Assembly: GCF_018812025.1 (NCBI RefSeq)
Contig: NC_063062.1
Location: 4,169,927 to 4,233,926, forward strand
Origin: Megalobrama amblycephala
Taxonomy: Eukaryota; Chordata; Actinopteri; Cypriniformes; Xenocyprididae
Direction: 5' to 3'
Length of the DNA: 64,000 nucleotides
A program made the position numbers and the translations under genes. Positions 12,001-20,940 of this stretch are shown piece after piece (position 1 is the first letter of the stretch; each line of letters begins with the position of its first letter). The notes below the pieces were generated by a model. The model was not told where the DNA came from. It searched no databases and saw nothing but the letters and a program-made list of their open reading frames with translations.

Positions 12001-15000
12001 CTTTACACAGAATTTTAAGCAGACACAGAGAAGCCTTAAATCAGCTGTGTAAAGATGTCATGTAAAGAGATCATTTTTGATCAGGACTGTATGACTCACC
12101 TGGTCGGAGGAGAACTCATGGGTCTGGGAGGATCTGTGCGAAAAAGATTCCGATTATAACATACTATCAATACAGACAAATAAACATAAAACTATAAGAG
12201 CTGTATACACACTTGCTAGATTTGTACAAGGCGTGTTTTTGGGCTTTACTGAAAGAGGGTTGCTACAGCAGATGTGGGTTGTCTTGTCAAATGATTCCGC
12301 GCCACAACAATCATGATTTTCCTTCCGATCAGTTAATTTTTTCTCAGAACAGCACGAACGAGTCGGTAGGTACATGACTGTAAAGGAGTGTAAAAGAGAA
12401 CTCATTATAAAACAAGTGATTACATCCTTGATCTAATAGTATGAAGATCAAATAATCTCAATAAAATCTTAACCATGCCAAAATGTGTCAAAACTGAACA
12501 ATGCAAGGTATCTAATAGTATGAAGATCAAATAATCTCAATAAAATCTTAACCATGCCAAAATGTGTCAAAACTGAACAATGCAAGGTGTTCATGTTGCT
12601 TCAAGTGGATAGTCTACCTTCGCCACAGCACTGCACTTGAGCACTGCTTCGAGTGAAAAGGCTGCCATCACAGCAAATCTCATTTAGATTATTGTAAGCT
12701 TTGGTACCACAGCAGTCAGCCACCAGTTGGCTTAATCCCTTAGTTAAATGACCTGCAACACAATAAAATACAAACAAAAACATCCTACAGTGTTCAGTCT
12801 TTGCAATTCCACTGTAAATCATTACATGCCATTACATGTGTCACATACAGGGGTTGGACACTGAATCGGAAACACTGGCCAATATAGCGTTGGAGGTTTC
12901 ATGCCTATATATGTGCGGCCTGGAGGCCAATCATCACAGATTTTCCTTTCAGTAAGAGAAGCGTGTGAAGGTTGAATTAGCAGAGCAACAGCACAGCATA
13001 AAATATCGCAATCCAACATAACTGTTGGTGCATCTCGCTGGCTCATCTGTGACCAGGACAGAAAGTCTTTGTGGTGTATTGAGAGCTATACTCTAAAAAT
13101 GCCAGTTTAAAAATAATCCAAGTTGGGTTAAATATGGACAAACCCAGCAATTGGGTTGTTTTAACCCAGCGGTTAGGTTGAATGTTTGACCCAACCTGCT
13201 GGAAAGTTTCATTTAAATCAACTACTCTTTAAAAATTACTATCCCCTGGTTTCACAGACAAGGTTTAAGATAGTCTTAGACTAAAATGCATGTTTGAGCT
13301 GTTTTAACTGAAAACAACTTGCACTGACAGATCTTAAAATATGTCACACTCTAAAAAATGCTGGGTTAAAAACAACCCAAGTTGGGTTGAAAATGGACAA
13401 ACCCAGCAATTGGGTTGTTTTAACCCAGCGGTAGGGTTAAATGTTTGCCCAACCTGCTGGGTAGTTTTATTTAACTCAACTATTGTTTAAAAATTACTGT
13501 ATTGCTTAATTAAAATTAACCCAAAGCATGTTGGAAATTAACATTTATTAATGTTCAATGAATAATTATTAAACAATAAACATTTATTCAATTTCTTATT
13601 AATAAATTTATATTAATAAAATATTAAACTATTAAATTTATATTAATAAAATATTAAAGCTTATTAATAAACATTCACCTTTTGTCTATTATTGTTGCCT
13701 CTAATTGCATCTGGTTTTTAATTTCCCAACTATTTTGGGTTCATTTTAAGCTAGCCATATAGCAATTTTTAAACAATAGTTGGTTTAAATAAAACTACCC
13801 AGCAGGTTGGGCAAACATTTAACCCAACCGCTGGGTTAAAACAACCCAATCGCTGGGTTTGTCTATTTTCAACCCAACTTGGGTTGTTTTTAACCCAGCA
13901 TTTTTTAGAGTGCACTGTCACTGTTTTGTCTCAAGATGCACACAAGTAAGTTTTTTCCTAGGGTATGTTTATAAAAGCTGCTTAAATACCCTAATTGAGA
14001 TAAGGCTTAATCCTGGTTTAGCCTAAGCCCTGTCTGTGAAACCGGCTTTATATTGCTTGCTTAAAATGAACCCAAAATAGTTTGGAAATTTATTATGTTA
14101 ATTAAATAATACACTCTAAAAATGTTGGGTTAAATGTTTGCCCAATGTGCTGGGTAGTTTTATTTAACCTGAATATTGTTTAAAAATTACTATATGGCTG
14201 GCTTAAAATGAACCCAAAATAGGTTTGAAATTAAAAAATCAGACACACAATTACTAAAGGCAACAATAATAATCAAAATGTGAACATTTATGCCAGCCAT
14301 ATAGCCAGCCCAACTCGTGCCAATGTCAAATGTTGGTTTCATTGGTTCCAGCAGTGCAAATCTTGGGCTGTGGACAAAACCCACAAAGAATGCTAAGCCT
14401 AAACATCACTGATCCACCCCGCGCTTCACTCTGGGCAGCAACATTTGGGGTGTTAAGCTTATTTGTGGGTTTTCCACACCATAACTCCCACAGATGTAAG
14501 ACTGGTGACAGAGTGGTTCAATGAACATGAAAGTGGCCATGGCCACATATTAATATTATTGAGCCACTTTGGGCTGTTTTGAAGAAGTGAGTCAGAAGAC
14601 GCTTTCCTCCACCAGCATCACATAGTGATCTGGTCACTGTTCTGGAAAAGCAATGGCTCAGAATCCCTCTGGCCACTGTGAAGGAATTGTATCTGTCATT
14701 GGAAAAGGAGTATTTATACTAAGAAATTATAGTGGTCTAAAACCAGGTGTTTCAGATTTGTTGTCCAATCCCTGCACACGAATCATCTTCCTGGTGACTC
14801 AGCAGTCATAAACTGAGAGTTTGAAGGAGTATTTCCTACCGTTACAGCAAACACTTTCTGAGGTGATGTAAGACTCATTTCCACATTGCTGATGATGGCC
14901 CTTTTCCATATGACTATTGAAATCCCTGTTTCTGCTGACATTACAAACATGACAAATCATTCAGATTTTATCTTTACCAAAACATTGTTTATTTACACTT

Positions 15001-18000
15001 AAGTGATCTATGGGGGGAAAAAAAATCTCTCTTATGAAACAGTGTTGAGAGGCTCTGTGTAAGGACACTTACTGGCTTTCTTTGTCATGAAGGCAAATTC
15101 CTGAGGAATAAAGAGATTATTCATTATAATAAAGTGGTGCCCTTCGGGTAAGATGCCCAGAAATGCTATTAAAGATTAAAGTCATTTTGAATACGAAATT
15201 AACTTTGTTTCTGGTCTTATTGTAGACAATTTATCAGTGCAAAGTATTTGTAATCTTAAATCAAAATGAAAACTTGATACCATCGTGATAGCATGAAAAA
15301 GGGGATAAGAAGGGACAACCCAATTTTCAAAATTCCAGACAGAAAAAAATAAACCTCCCCCACATTTCTAGTAAGAAAGAATTGTGAACAGACTGTCATG
15401 ATTTCATTTAACAAAAATTTACTCAGGCTCATGTTGTTCCAAACCAGACATTCTTTCCTCTTTAAAACACAAAAAATATACACGATATTTTCTCTTTTTT
15501 CCCATCCATAAAATGAAAGTCAGAGACGTCCAAAACATCCGACTTTCATTGAGCAAACAAAAACAGCTCTTCAAAACATCTTGTTTTCCACAGAAGGAAG
15601 ACAAACATGTTTGCAATGACATGACGTGATTTTAACCTCTTTAACCTCTATCCCTTTAACCTAAATTCTCTAGCAAAAGTTCATACTTTATCAATGGTAA
15701 TCATGTTGTAGGGTTAATTTTTTGTCTGATTTTCATCTTTTGATTTGTTTGTTATCTGAAGCAGCAGTTTCCACATATTAATGATACTCTCCCCTTATAC
15801 CCTGTTGCCAATTTACACAGCACCTGCAGACACCAACCAACAGCAACAGACAAGTTTGTTGGGTTTTGTTGGATCAGTGTGTTACTCTTGTCAACACCTG
15901 TTACTGTTAGTGCGTGCTTAATGTTTCTGCGGACTGAGTGCACTGAATCAGCCTTTCTCTGGTCTGACCGTCTGGGAATATCCGGTGCAATCTGTTGACT
16001 CTCAGGATAGGTCAGTGCAGTGTAAACTGCCCATAAGAAACTCTCTCTTATCTTCTTTTATAAATGTTTTAATTCACTCAGGGTAAATATCCTGCTTCTG
16101 ACCTATTTGATCCTTAATGTTTTTGGAAATTGTCTATTTAAGTTCTACTAAAAAAACACTCAAACTACCCAGCTAAAAAAAAAAGTACATTTCTATAATG
16201 TACTTAAAGTGCTCTTCGTGCACTCATTTTGTACTTAATATACTAAAAAAATCTTCTTTAGTACTTCTTAAGATCATCTTAAGAACATCTAAGTGTACTC
16301 AACTGTGCTATTTAGAGATGCCATGAAATATGAAATAAAAAGTGCTTTTAATATACTATTTAAAAATATATTTAGTTACCACTTGTAGTACACTATAGGT
16401 TCAAATGTACTATAAGTAGTATCTAAATACATTATTTAATTACAGAGATTAGTATATTACACTAATACACTAAGGGTGTGTTCACACTTGGCATGTTTGG
16501 TTCGATTAAAACGAACCCTGGTGCGATTGCTCTGTGCAGCGTTTCCCAAAAGCATCGTAAGCTTAAGTTGATTGTAGCTCCATTGAAACCAATGGAGCTA
16601 CGATCAACTTAGGCTTACGATGCTTTTGGGAAACGCTACCCTGTTTGTGCGGTTCATTTGAACGTGTGAACGCTGCCATCCGAACCCTGGTTCGCACCAA
16701 ACAAGCGGACCGATACCGCTGAAAAGATGGGTCTCGGTCCGCTTCCAAACAAACTCTGGTGCAGTTCGAATGATATATGAACGCAACACGGACCAAAGAC
16801 ATGTAAACGAACCAAAAACAGGAAGATGAGACCCTAAAAAGGACAGAATCCTCACGCATATCGGTTTTTCTTGTCATAGTCGTGAGTTTGGCCATCACAG
16901 GCAACAGACGCGCGTCTCCATGCAGCAGATCGTATGTGTTCTTGACGGATGGATTCCCGTCGCTGTTTTGACTCCTTTACACATTTTATAAGCTCTTCAC
17001 GAGTTCCCAGCTGGCCAAAATACCATCACATGCAGGCTACGCACCGTTACGCACACACAACGAGCGCATTTATCTCAGCAAACAGCATTGTTTTGGATGT
17101 TCGGTAAGTTTCGTCTCAAAATAGGCAATACCTGATAAAATCCGACCAATCACGTTGTGAATGTATCCCCATGCCTTAAGGTTCGGTATTTTTTGGTTCG
17201 GTGATAAAATTGTCAATCTGAACGCTAATTGGACCAGGACTAATTTTTTTTCTTCTTTGGTCCGGACCAAATGAACCAAACGAACCGAACTACAAGTGTG
17301 AACGCACCCTATGTTCTTAAGATTATCTTAAGAAGTAGCCTACTAAAGAAATGCACTTTTTTCACCTGGGTATGACTTACACCTACAACACCCACTACTA
17401 CAAAAACTGCCCAACTTAACTCACTTTTTTACTTTATTTTAATAAAAAAAAGGCATGAAAAAATGACCTCGCCACATGCGGTGAATACTATTACAATTTA
17501 TTAGAAATTATGAGCATCACATTCCAACAAGCATTAATTAAACATTGCATATAGTCTATTTCTTTCTGAGAACAGAGAAGTACACTAGCTATGCTTAGCA
17601 TCATATTTCAACAATGCAGAAAAAACCCAAAGAAAGCCAAACAACGGCATTCATCGCAAAATCTAATCCAAACGTTTGTAAGCTGCAGTGCAGTAAACAT
17701 TTTTTCGTTCCACTGAGGCGCAGGTCAGTGGAACGAAAACAAAACCTCCCGCAGAGTCTAGAGACGCGTTTATTAAAAGTTTAACTTCTTTATATCGCAT
17801 TGTCACGCTGCAAAAGACGGTGAACACGTCTCGCGCGTGTTTACAAAGAAAAACAACAACAAAGTAGCGTAGTGGAATAGCCAAGAGAAACGCGCCCTCT
17901 GTGAATGTTCCCAAATCATGCCAAGACTAATCAAGCGCTACACTACCACGGCCAAAAATGCTGTCCCTCGACGCCCAGTCAACCCGTATCCAGTCTCGGT

Positions 18001-18807
18001 GAGCTTGTAACAGATACTCGTTCACTGACTGCCAGTATTTGCTAAAGTTCCAGATGCGAAATCAGCCATCTCTGTGATATTTCAGCACGCTACGCCAGCA
18101 ACAACTTCATCACTCGACTAACAGAAAAAAGTGCACGGCTCGTGACCACACTCAAGCTCGAGCTCGCTGTATACTAGCGCGTCAAAACGTCCCCGCCTCC
18201 ATCCCAAAAAAAAAAAAAAAAAAAAAAAAAAGGAAAACACTGACACACTAAATTGTAGCTATTTCCACTTAAGTGGTTACACAAATTAATCATTAATCAC
18301 GAGACATTGTTTTAGCCTATATAAACCACTAATATTACACTTACTCAATTTTAATGGATTATTCTTATAAATTACAGTATTAGCTGACACTAAAAAAACC
18401 CTAATAGTATCCTAAATACAAGCATGTCAAGCACACACACACAAAAAAATAGTATCCTAAATACACGCATGTTTAAGCACTAAAAAAACCCAATAGTATC
18501 CTAAATACACGCATGTTTAAGCAATAAAAAAACAATAGTATCCTAAATACAAGAATGTCAAGCACTAACCAAAAAAAAAAAAAAAAAAAAACCCTAATAG
18601 CATCCTAAATACAAGCATGTCTAAAGTTTAATTTTAGTTTACTTACCTTGTGCAAAGAATGCTGCTAAAAAGCACAATATGGTCACACCTGCAATAAAAA
18701 TAAATAAAATATCATTTTAAAATATAATTTTTATACAAACAGAAATCTAAGGCAACTCAAAACTTTTAAAAATGGGCTGTCATACATTTAGTTGATGTGT
18801 CGTCCAT
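4205..18807 (-). CDS. Galaxin-like secreted cysteine-rich protein, 12 exons
   Basis: Predicted secreted structural or matrix protein; galaxins were first described as coral skeletal matrix proteins, and the role of fish relatives is not known to me. Joining 18786-18807, 18647-18688, 15073-15100, 14840-14931, 12618-12752, 12213-12377, 12100-12133, 8975-8994, 8752-8837, 8394-8605, 4622-4974 and 4205-4464 (minus strand, in that order) gives 1449 nt, 482 residues plus TAG, with every intron GT-AG and every phase consistent. Layout: hydrophobic signal peptide (residues about 1-22); repeats of the form CCG-x-x-x-Y...ICC.G (about 56-160 and 181-390) with 18 Cys-Cys dyads; a proline-rich linker (about 162-180); a C-terminal NTR-like module (about 392-482). 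Several N-glycosylation sequons (NES, NGT, NNT, NAS, NTT) fit secretion. Exon 1 is the least certain part. No neighbouring gene suggests a pathway. Confidence 0.85.
4471..4526. repeat. (CA)n microsatellite at a splice acceptor
   Basis: About 28 uninterrupted CA units on the plus strand, read as (TG)n on the gene strand, ending 6-7 bases before the exon 12 acceptor AG. It occupies the place of the polypyrimidine tract. Confidence 0.95.
4622..4974 (-). CDS. Galaxin-like gene, exon 11: six CC dyads
   Basis: 353 bp, phase 2 in and 1 out. The frame holds FCCGSQVYDP, KCCSGHLY, ECCGNLL, RICCSS, HHCCGHYYY and NCCAEN, then a linker ending PKICNETG. Acceptor TTCTATTCAG, donor GTGATG. It is the longest exon and the strongest galaxin-repeat evidence. 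Confidence 0.9.
5124..5457. repeat. Palindromic cyprinid MITE in intron 10
   Basis: The left end TATAGTTCACCCAGAGATGA and the right end TTTCTGGGTGAACTACCC are inverted. Both arms hold TCATTTACTCACCCTCAAG or its complement, meeting near 5290. No coding capacity. Confidence 0.85.
5458..6059. other. Intron 10 DNA without recognised feature
   Basis: Unique-looking AT-rich intronic sequence; no supported exon on either strand. Confidence 0.5.
6060..6462. repeat. Cyprinid repeat with internal inverted arms (AAGTGGAGTGTTCC end)
   Basis: An inverted pair, TGCTGCCGTACCATGGGTGC (6120-6139) and GCACCCATGGTATGGCAGCA, encloses a short loop. The right part ends AAAGTGGAGTGTTCCTTT, a terminus that I recognise from dispersed cyprinid elements. 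Non-coding. Confidence 0.6.
6463..8393. other. Intron 10 DNA, AT-rich, nothing recognised
   Basis: Contains poly-A/T runs and (ATT)n near 7002-7020. Open frames here lack splice context or family motifs. Confidence 0.5.
8394..8605 (-). CDS. Galaxin-like gene, exon 10: four CC dyads
   Basis: 212 bp, starting in phase 0 with CCGNRIYTPFDENVLCCNG and ending GGQTYEPRTHICCNGH. Acceptor GTCCTTCAG, donor GTAGGA. Contains NGT and NNT sequons. Confidence 0.9.
8752..8837 (-). CDS. Galaxin-like gene, exon 9: one repeat
   Basis: 86 bp encoding ENCGSKTYNPKNHICCSGFL, a full galaxin-type half-repeat. Acceptor TCTCTTCTAG, donor ATG|GTAGTA. The phase matches exons 8 and 10. Confidence 0.85.
8975..8994 (-). 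CDS. Galaxin-like gene, exon 8: 20-bp microexon
   Basis: Encodes STPLQNPG across its junctions. Donor GTAAAG is good; acceptor CTACAAG is weak, lying downstream of a (TG)n tract. Supported mainly because it restores phase between exons 7 and 9 and continues the proline-rich linker. Confidence 0.55.
9026..9058. repeat. (CA)n microsatellite in intron 7
   Basis: About 17 CA units, lying about 30 bases upstream of the exon 8 acceptor on the gene strand. Confidence 0.9.
9326..10794. mobile_element. TIR element (GGAACACACCAAGCCGAC ends) in intron 7
   Basis: The left end GGAACACACCAAGCCGAC and the right end GTCGGCTTGGTGTGTTCC are exact inverted copies. No transposase frame, so non-autonomous. A second element (9421-10535) is inserted inside it. 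I see no clear target duplication. Confidence 0.8.
9421..10535. mobile_element. Nested TIR element with ACACAC duplication and YY1-like sites
   Basis: The ends CCATAGATATACATAATAAA and GCTTTAACTATGTATATCTATGG are inverted, and ACACAC flanks both sides (9415-9420, 10536-10541). Just inside each end lies GCGGCCATCTTGTCAC or its complement. Non-coding. Superfamily not assigned. Confidence 0.75.
10831..11515. repeat. Palindromic cyprinid MITE (TTAGTTCACCC type) in intron 7
   Basis: Left GGGTTAGTTCACCCAAAAA with ATTTACTCACCC, right GAGGGTGAGTAAATT. Inner arms share GAACAGACTGAATGTAGG-like text. It includes a 47-bp-period direct duplication at about 11140-11220. Confidence 0.75.
11612..11842. repeat. 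MITE with CCCGGTTTCACAGACAAGG end
   Basis: Left CCCGGTTTCACAGACAAGGC and right CCTGTCTGTGAAACC are inverted, about 230 bp apart. The same element, split by an insertion, is present at 13247-14045. Confidence 0.8.
12100..12133 (-). CDS. Galaxin-like gene, exon 7: proline-rich microexon
   Basis: 34 bp encoding PPRPMSSPPT with good splice sites (acceptor TTCGCACAG, donor GTGAGT). Begins the linker between the two blocks of repeats. Confidence 0.75.
12213..12377 (-). CDS. Galaxin-like gene, exon 6: three CC dyads
   Basis: 165 bp. The frame reads RSCCSEKKLTDRKENHDCCG, then FDKTTHICCSNPL and a lone Cys. Acceptor CCTTTACAG. Donor A|GTGTGT is weaker; a small shift of this boundary is possible. Confidence 0.8.
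12432..12588. repeat. Perfect 79-bp tandem duplication in intron 5
   Basis: Two head-to-tail copies start at 12432 and 12511 with TCTAATAGTATGAAGATCAA. I see no mismatch over the shared length except at the final base. Confidence 0.95.
12618..12752 (-). CDS. Galaxin-like gene, exon 5: three CC dyads
   Basis: 135 bp encoding ADCCGTKAYNNLNEICCDG and VQCCGEG, a textbook galaxin-type repeat. Acceptor TGTGTTGCAG, donor GTAGAC. Confidence 0.9.
13247..14045. repeat. CCCGGTTTCACAG MITE, split
   Basis: Left part 13247-13345 and right part 13915-14045 together match the intact copy at 11612-11842. The intervening bases are the TGGGTT-type element at 13346-13914. Confidence 0.8.
13346..13914. mobile_element. 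Complete TGGGTT-type palindromic element
   Basis: Starts CACTCTAAAAAATGCTGGGT and ends with the complement. The arms are long inverted repeats rich in AACCCA/TGGGTT around an AT-rich centre of AATAAT/TTATTAATAAA. Non-coding, about 570 bp. Confidence 0.85.
14840..14931 (-). CDS. Galaxin-like gene, exon 4
   Basis: 92 bp encoding NRDFNSHMEKGHHQQCGNES and TSESVCCNG, including one CC dyad and an NES sequon. Acceptor GTCAGCAG, donor GTAGGA. Confidence 0.85.
15073..15100 (-). CDS. Galaxin-like gene, exon 3: 28-bp exon
   Basis: Encodes ICLHDKES in the frame set by exons 2 and 4. Splice sites TTTATTCCTCAG and GTAAGT are strong. Confidence 0.8.
15404..15640. repeat. Decayed arm of a cyprinid palindromic MITE
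   Basis: TTTACTCAGGCTCATGTTGT, TTCCAAACCAGACATTC and later TGACATGA resemble the arms of the element at 10831-11515. Mutated. Confidence 0.5.
16473..17310. mobile_element. Nested TIR element with AGGGTGTGTTCACACTTG ends
   Basis: The left AGGGTGTGTTCACACTTGGC is inverted at CAAGTGTGAACGCACCCT. Subterminal GAACC/GGTTCG words are typical of non-autonomous hAT-like elements of fish; that assignment is tentative. No transposase. Confidence 0.75.
16539..16638. repeat. 100-bp near-perfect palindrome (GCGTTTCCCAAAAGCATCG)
   Basis: Two arms of about 45 bp, beginning GCGTTTCCCAAAAGCATCGT, meet at CATTGAAACCAATG. A classic short fish MITE, here inside the nested element. Confidence 0.9.
17372..18201. 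other. Intron 2 DNA including a 15-bp hairpin
   Basis: No exon supported. At 17702-17739 TTTTCGTTCCACTGA and its complement flank an 8-base loop. Confidence 0.5.
18202..18231. repeat. Poly(A) run
   Basis: About 25-30 consecutive A in intron 2; no clear retroelement upstream. Confidence 0.8.
18390..18625. repeat. Tandem array of about five copies next to exon 2
   Basis: Repeated unit AATAGTATCCTAAATACA plus AGCATGTCAAGCAC, separated by variable A-runs. Unit length is roughly 45-60 bp. It lies just downstream of the exon 2 donor on the gene strand. Confidence 0.9.
18647..18688 (-). CDS. Galaxin-like gene, exon 2: signal peptide core
   Basis: 42 bp encoding VTILCFLAAFFAQ, a hydrophobic core with a plausible cleavage region. 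Acceptor TTTTTATTGCAG, donor GTAAGT. Confidence 0.8.
18786..18807 (-). CDS. Galaxin-like gene, candidate exon 1
   Basis: ATG at 18807 gives MDDTSTK and a split Cys codon that joins in phase to exon 2 through donor GTATGA across a 97-bp intron. The acidic start is unusual for a signal peptide, and another upstream first exon is possible. Confidence 0.45.
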
Positions 18808-18857
18808 TGTGTATCCCTGTTCAATAAAGCTTGAATATCCAAAGATGCTGCATGAGA

Positions 18858-18892
18858 AGTTATTATAAATAAATCTTTGCCCCGCCTCTTTG
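18858..18892 (-). promoter_or_regulatory. Candidate core promoter of the galaxin-like gene
   Basis: On the minus strand a GC box (GAGGCGGGGC) is followed by TTTATTTATAATA about 55 bases before the candidate ATG. Inferred from spacing only. Confidence 0.3.
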
Positions 18893-19773
18893 AGCTGCAT
18901 CACTGAAGTAAGGAAGGACCACAGACTGTGATACCCAACAGCACACAACGGAAATAGCAAGTATGGACATGATATGAGACCAATTCATATTTCACGTGGT
19001 GGCGGACGTTTGGCACCGACTGCATCACGAGGTTGATTAGTGAACTGAACAGACACTAGTTAGTAATGACTAGTGTACTGCAAGTTGATGTGGACTAGTT
19101 TGTTGTACTGGCATGCATCCATTGAGTATTGTTAAATAACATGACATCATAAGACAGGGGTTCAGCCCTGTTCCTGGATCCGTGGCGATCACGTTTCACT
19201 TAAGAAGCTTTGAAAATTGCGTTCAGCAGGTGCAAACTGTGACTGGATTTCTTTACTGGAAATATGTACGTGTTTTTTATTTTTGTTTTTTTTTAACAAA
19301 ATATAATGGTGGGGAAAAAAATTGATACTGCAGAGTTTTAGTTAAAAAGTGACATTGATTATTATAGTTCCACTTTGTTAAGGAGCGTATAAAGGGACCA
19401 TTGAAAAAATAAAAAATAAAACGAAACTTTTCCCGTGCGCACGCGTTACAGTGTCCGGATTATGCTATTATGCATTAACTTTGTACACCACTGCCATTTT
19501 ATTATAAAGAACATATAGATGCGCATTAATTATTAAAGATCTATTTGCTCACATTGTGGCCTTCTTTAGGGCAGTAGTATACCTCTAATACCAAGACCGG
19601 TTAATGTCGACTGTATCGCATCCTGTGAAGCCGTGTGACGTGACCTGATGGCGCAATAAGGCGGTGAGCAATATGCCGTGTTAAATGGTCCAGAAAAACA
19701 GATAATCACAGCTTTGTTGGCCTTTGTTAGAGGAGTACTTCATATTTGTGTGTGTGTGTCACTGCCATTGTAC
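18893..19773. other. Upstream flank of the galaxin-like gene, low in repeats
   Basis: No repeat family recognised and no exon found. It may hold regulatory sequence. CACGTG-type and other short motifs occur but cannot be interpreted alone. Confidence 0.4.
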
Positions 19774-20247
19774 ACTCTAAAAATGCTGGATTGACAATGG
19801 ACAAACCCAGGTTGGGTTAAATGTTTGCCCAACATGCTGGGCACAGTTTTATTTAACCCAACTATTGTTTAAAAATGACTATATGACTAGCTTAAAATCA
19901 ACCCAATATATGTTGGAAATTAAAAATCAGACACATAATTACTAGAGGCAACAATAATAATCAAAAGGTGAACATTTATTAATAAGCAATTTAATAAATG
20001 CTTATTATGTACACGTAAATGTTCATTTATTAAACATATTAATAAATAAATGTTAATTTCCAACATACTTTGGGTTTATTTTAAGCAAGCAATACAGTAA
20101 TTTTTAAACAATAACTGAGTTAAATAAAACTACCTAAACCACTGGATTAAAACAACCCATTTGCTGGGTTAAAATTAACCCAATTGCTGGGTTTGTCCAT
20201 TTTTAACCCAACTTGGGCTGTTTTTAACCCAGCATTTTTTAGAGTGT
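19774..20247. mobile_element. Complete TGGGTT-type palindromic element
   Basis: Starts ACACTCTAAAAATGCTGGAT and ends GCATTTTTTAGAGTGT. Same family as 1-225 and 13346-13914 but more diverged. Confidence 0.85.
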
Positions 20248-20940
20248 ACTATGAGGAAAACAAGAGTTGCAAGGGTTGCACATTAATTTGTAACAACCCC
20301 CAGGACAATAAGGGTAATTCACAGGTTCTCTACCGGACCAAAGATTTTATGTGGGCTCAAAAACCAAGAAAACACTCAAGTACCAAAATATTAGTCAGAT
20401 ACAAATGAAACAATGTTATTTTTGTACAATCATAATATTAAAACCCAGGGTGATGTCAGGTTAACACAATCATGACAGATAGCATTCAACGAACTGACAG
20501 TGTATTTTCAGGACACACCATCAATGCCACTCAAACTAAATACATACAGTAGCCATTGTCAATTTACAGTATAGGAGATGACAGTAACCTGCCCTCATAC
20601 CCCCTTACCCTCATACTCACTTCTTTTATACCGTTCTCTTAATGGGGTTGCATCACCTGTTGGTATGACACATACAACACCATATCAGTGTACCCATAAA
20701 ACCTTCTGCTGCTTGGATAACAATTTGCCAATCATCTATTGTTGTTCAATATTAAATTGCAGTGGGTCTAATGGGACAATCACTGGACCAAATGCATGTT
20801 ATTTAATTTCTAAAGCACAATGAAACAACAATGGTTGACCATTGTGCTGAACAATATCATTTAAAAGAAATCAAAATACATAAGACAATATGACAAGACA
20901 CAAACAAATAAACATTTGAATAAGCCCCGTTTGGCTCACG
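20248..20940. other. Intergenic, nothing recognised
   Basis: One 81-codon open frame at 20578-20823 has several Cys but no domain pattern or splice context that I trust. Confidence 0.4.

Larger units (their letters stand above)
13089..14290. repeat. TGGGTT-type element remnants inside the Tc1-like element
   Basis: Pieces at 13089-13246 and 14047-14290 carry CTCTAAAAATG, GGGTTAAATGTTTGCCCAA and TTTAAAAATTACTAT. At least two copies appear (one starts at about 14112). The CCCGGTTTCACAG MITE lies between the pieces. Confidence 0.6.
12846..14776. mobile_element. Degenerate Tc1/mariner-like element filling intron 4
   Basis: The ends CAGGGGTTGGACACTGAATC (12848) and CAGGGATTGGACAACAAATC (complement of 14755-14774) are related inverted repeats of a Tc1/mariner type. 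TA precedes the left end; the right shows CA. The inner sequence near 14560-14700 resembles the last part of a transposase but has stops and frameshifts. At least two other elements are inserted inside. Confidence 0.65.
16167..17371. mobile_element. Outer TIR element with ACCCAG(G/C)T ends
   Basis: The left ACCCAGCTAAAAAAAAAAGT and the complement of the right end, ACCCAGGTGAAAAAAGTGCA, match. The inner TTAAGATCATCTTAAGAACA and TTAAGATTATCTTAAGAAGT also correspond. Holds two further elements. Confidence 0.65.

Noticed and set aside
12822..13046. Minus-strand frame with several Cys near the galaxin exons
   Set aside because: Lacks the CC-G-Y-ICC spacing and lies in the Tc1-like element end, not in the gene.
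16563..16904. 113-codon minus-strand frame
   Set aside because: Spans the nested TIR element and its palindrome; no domain pattern.
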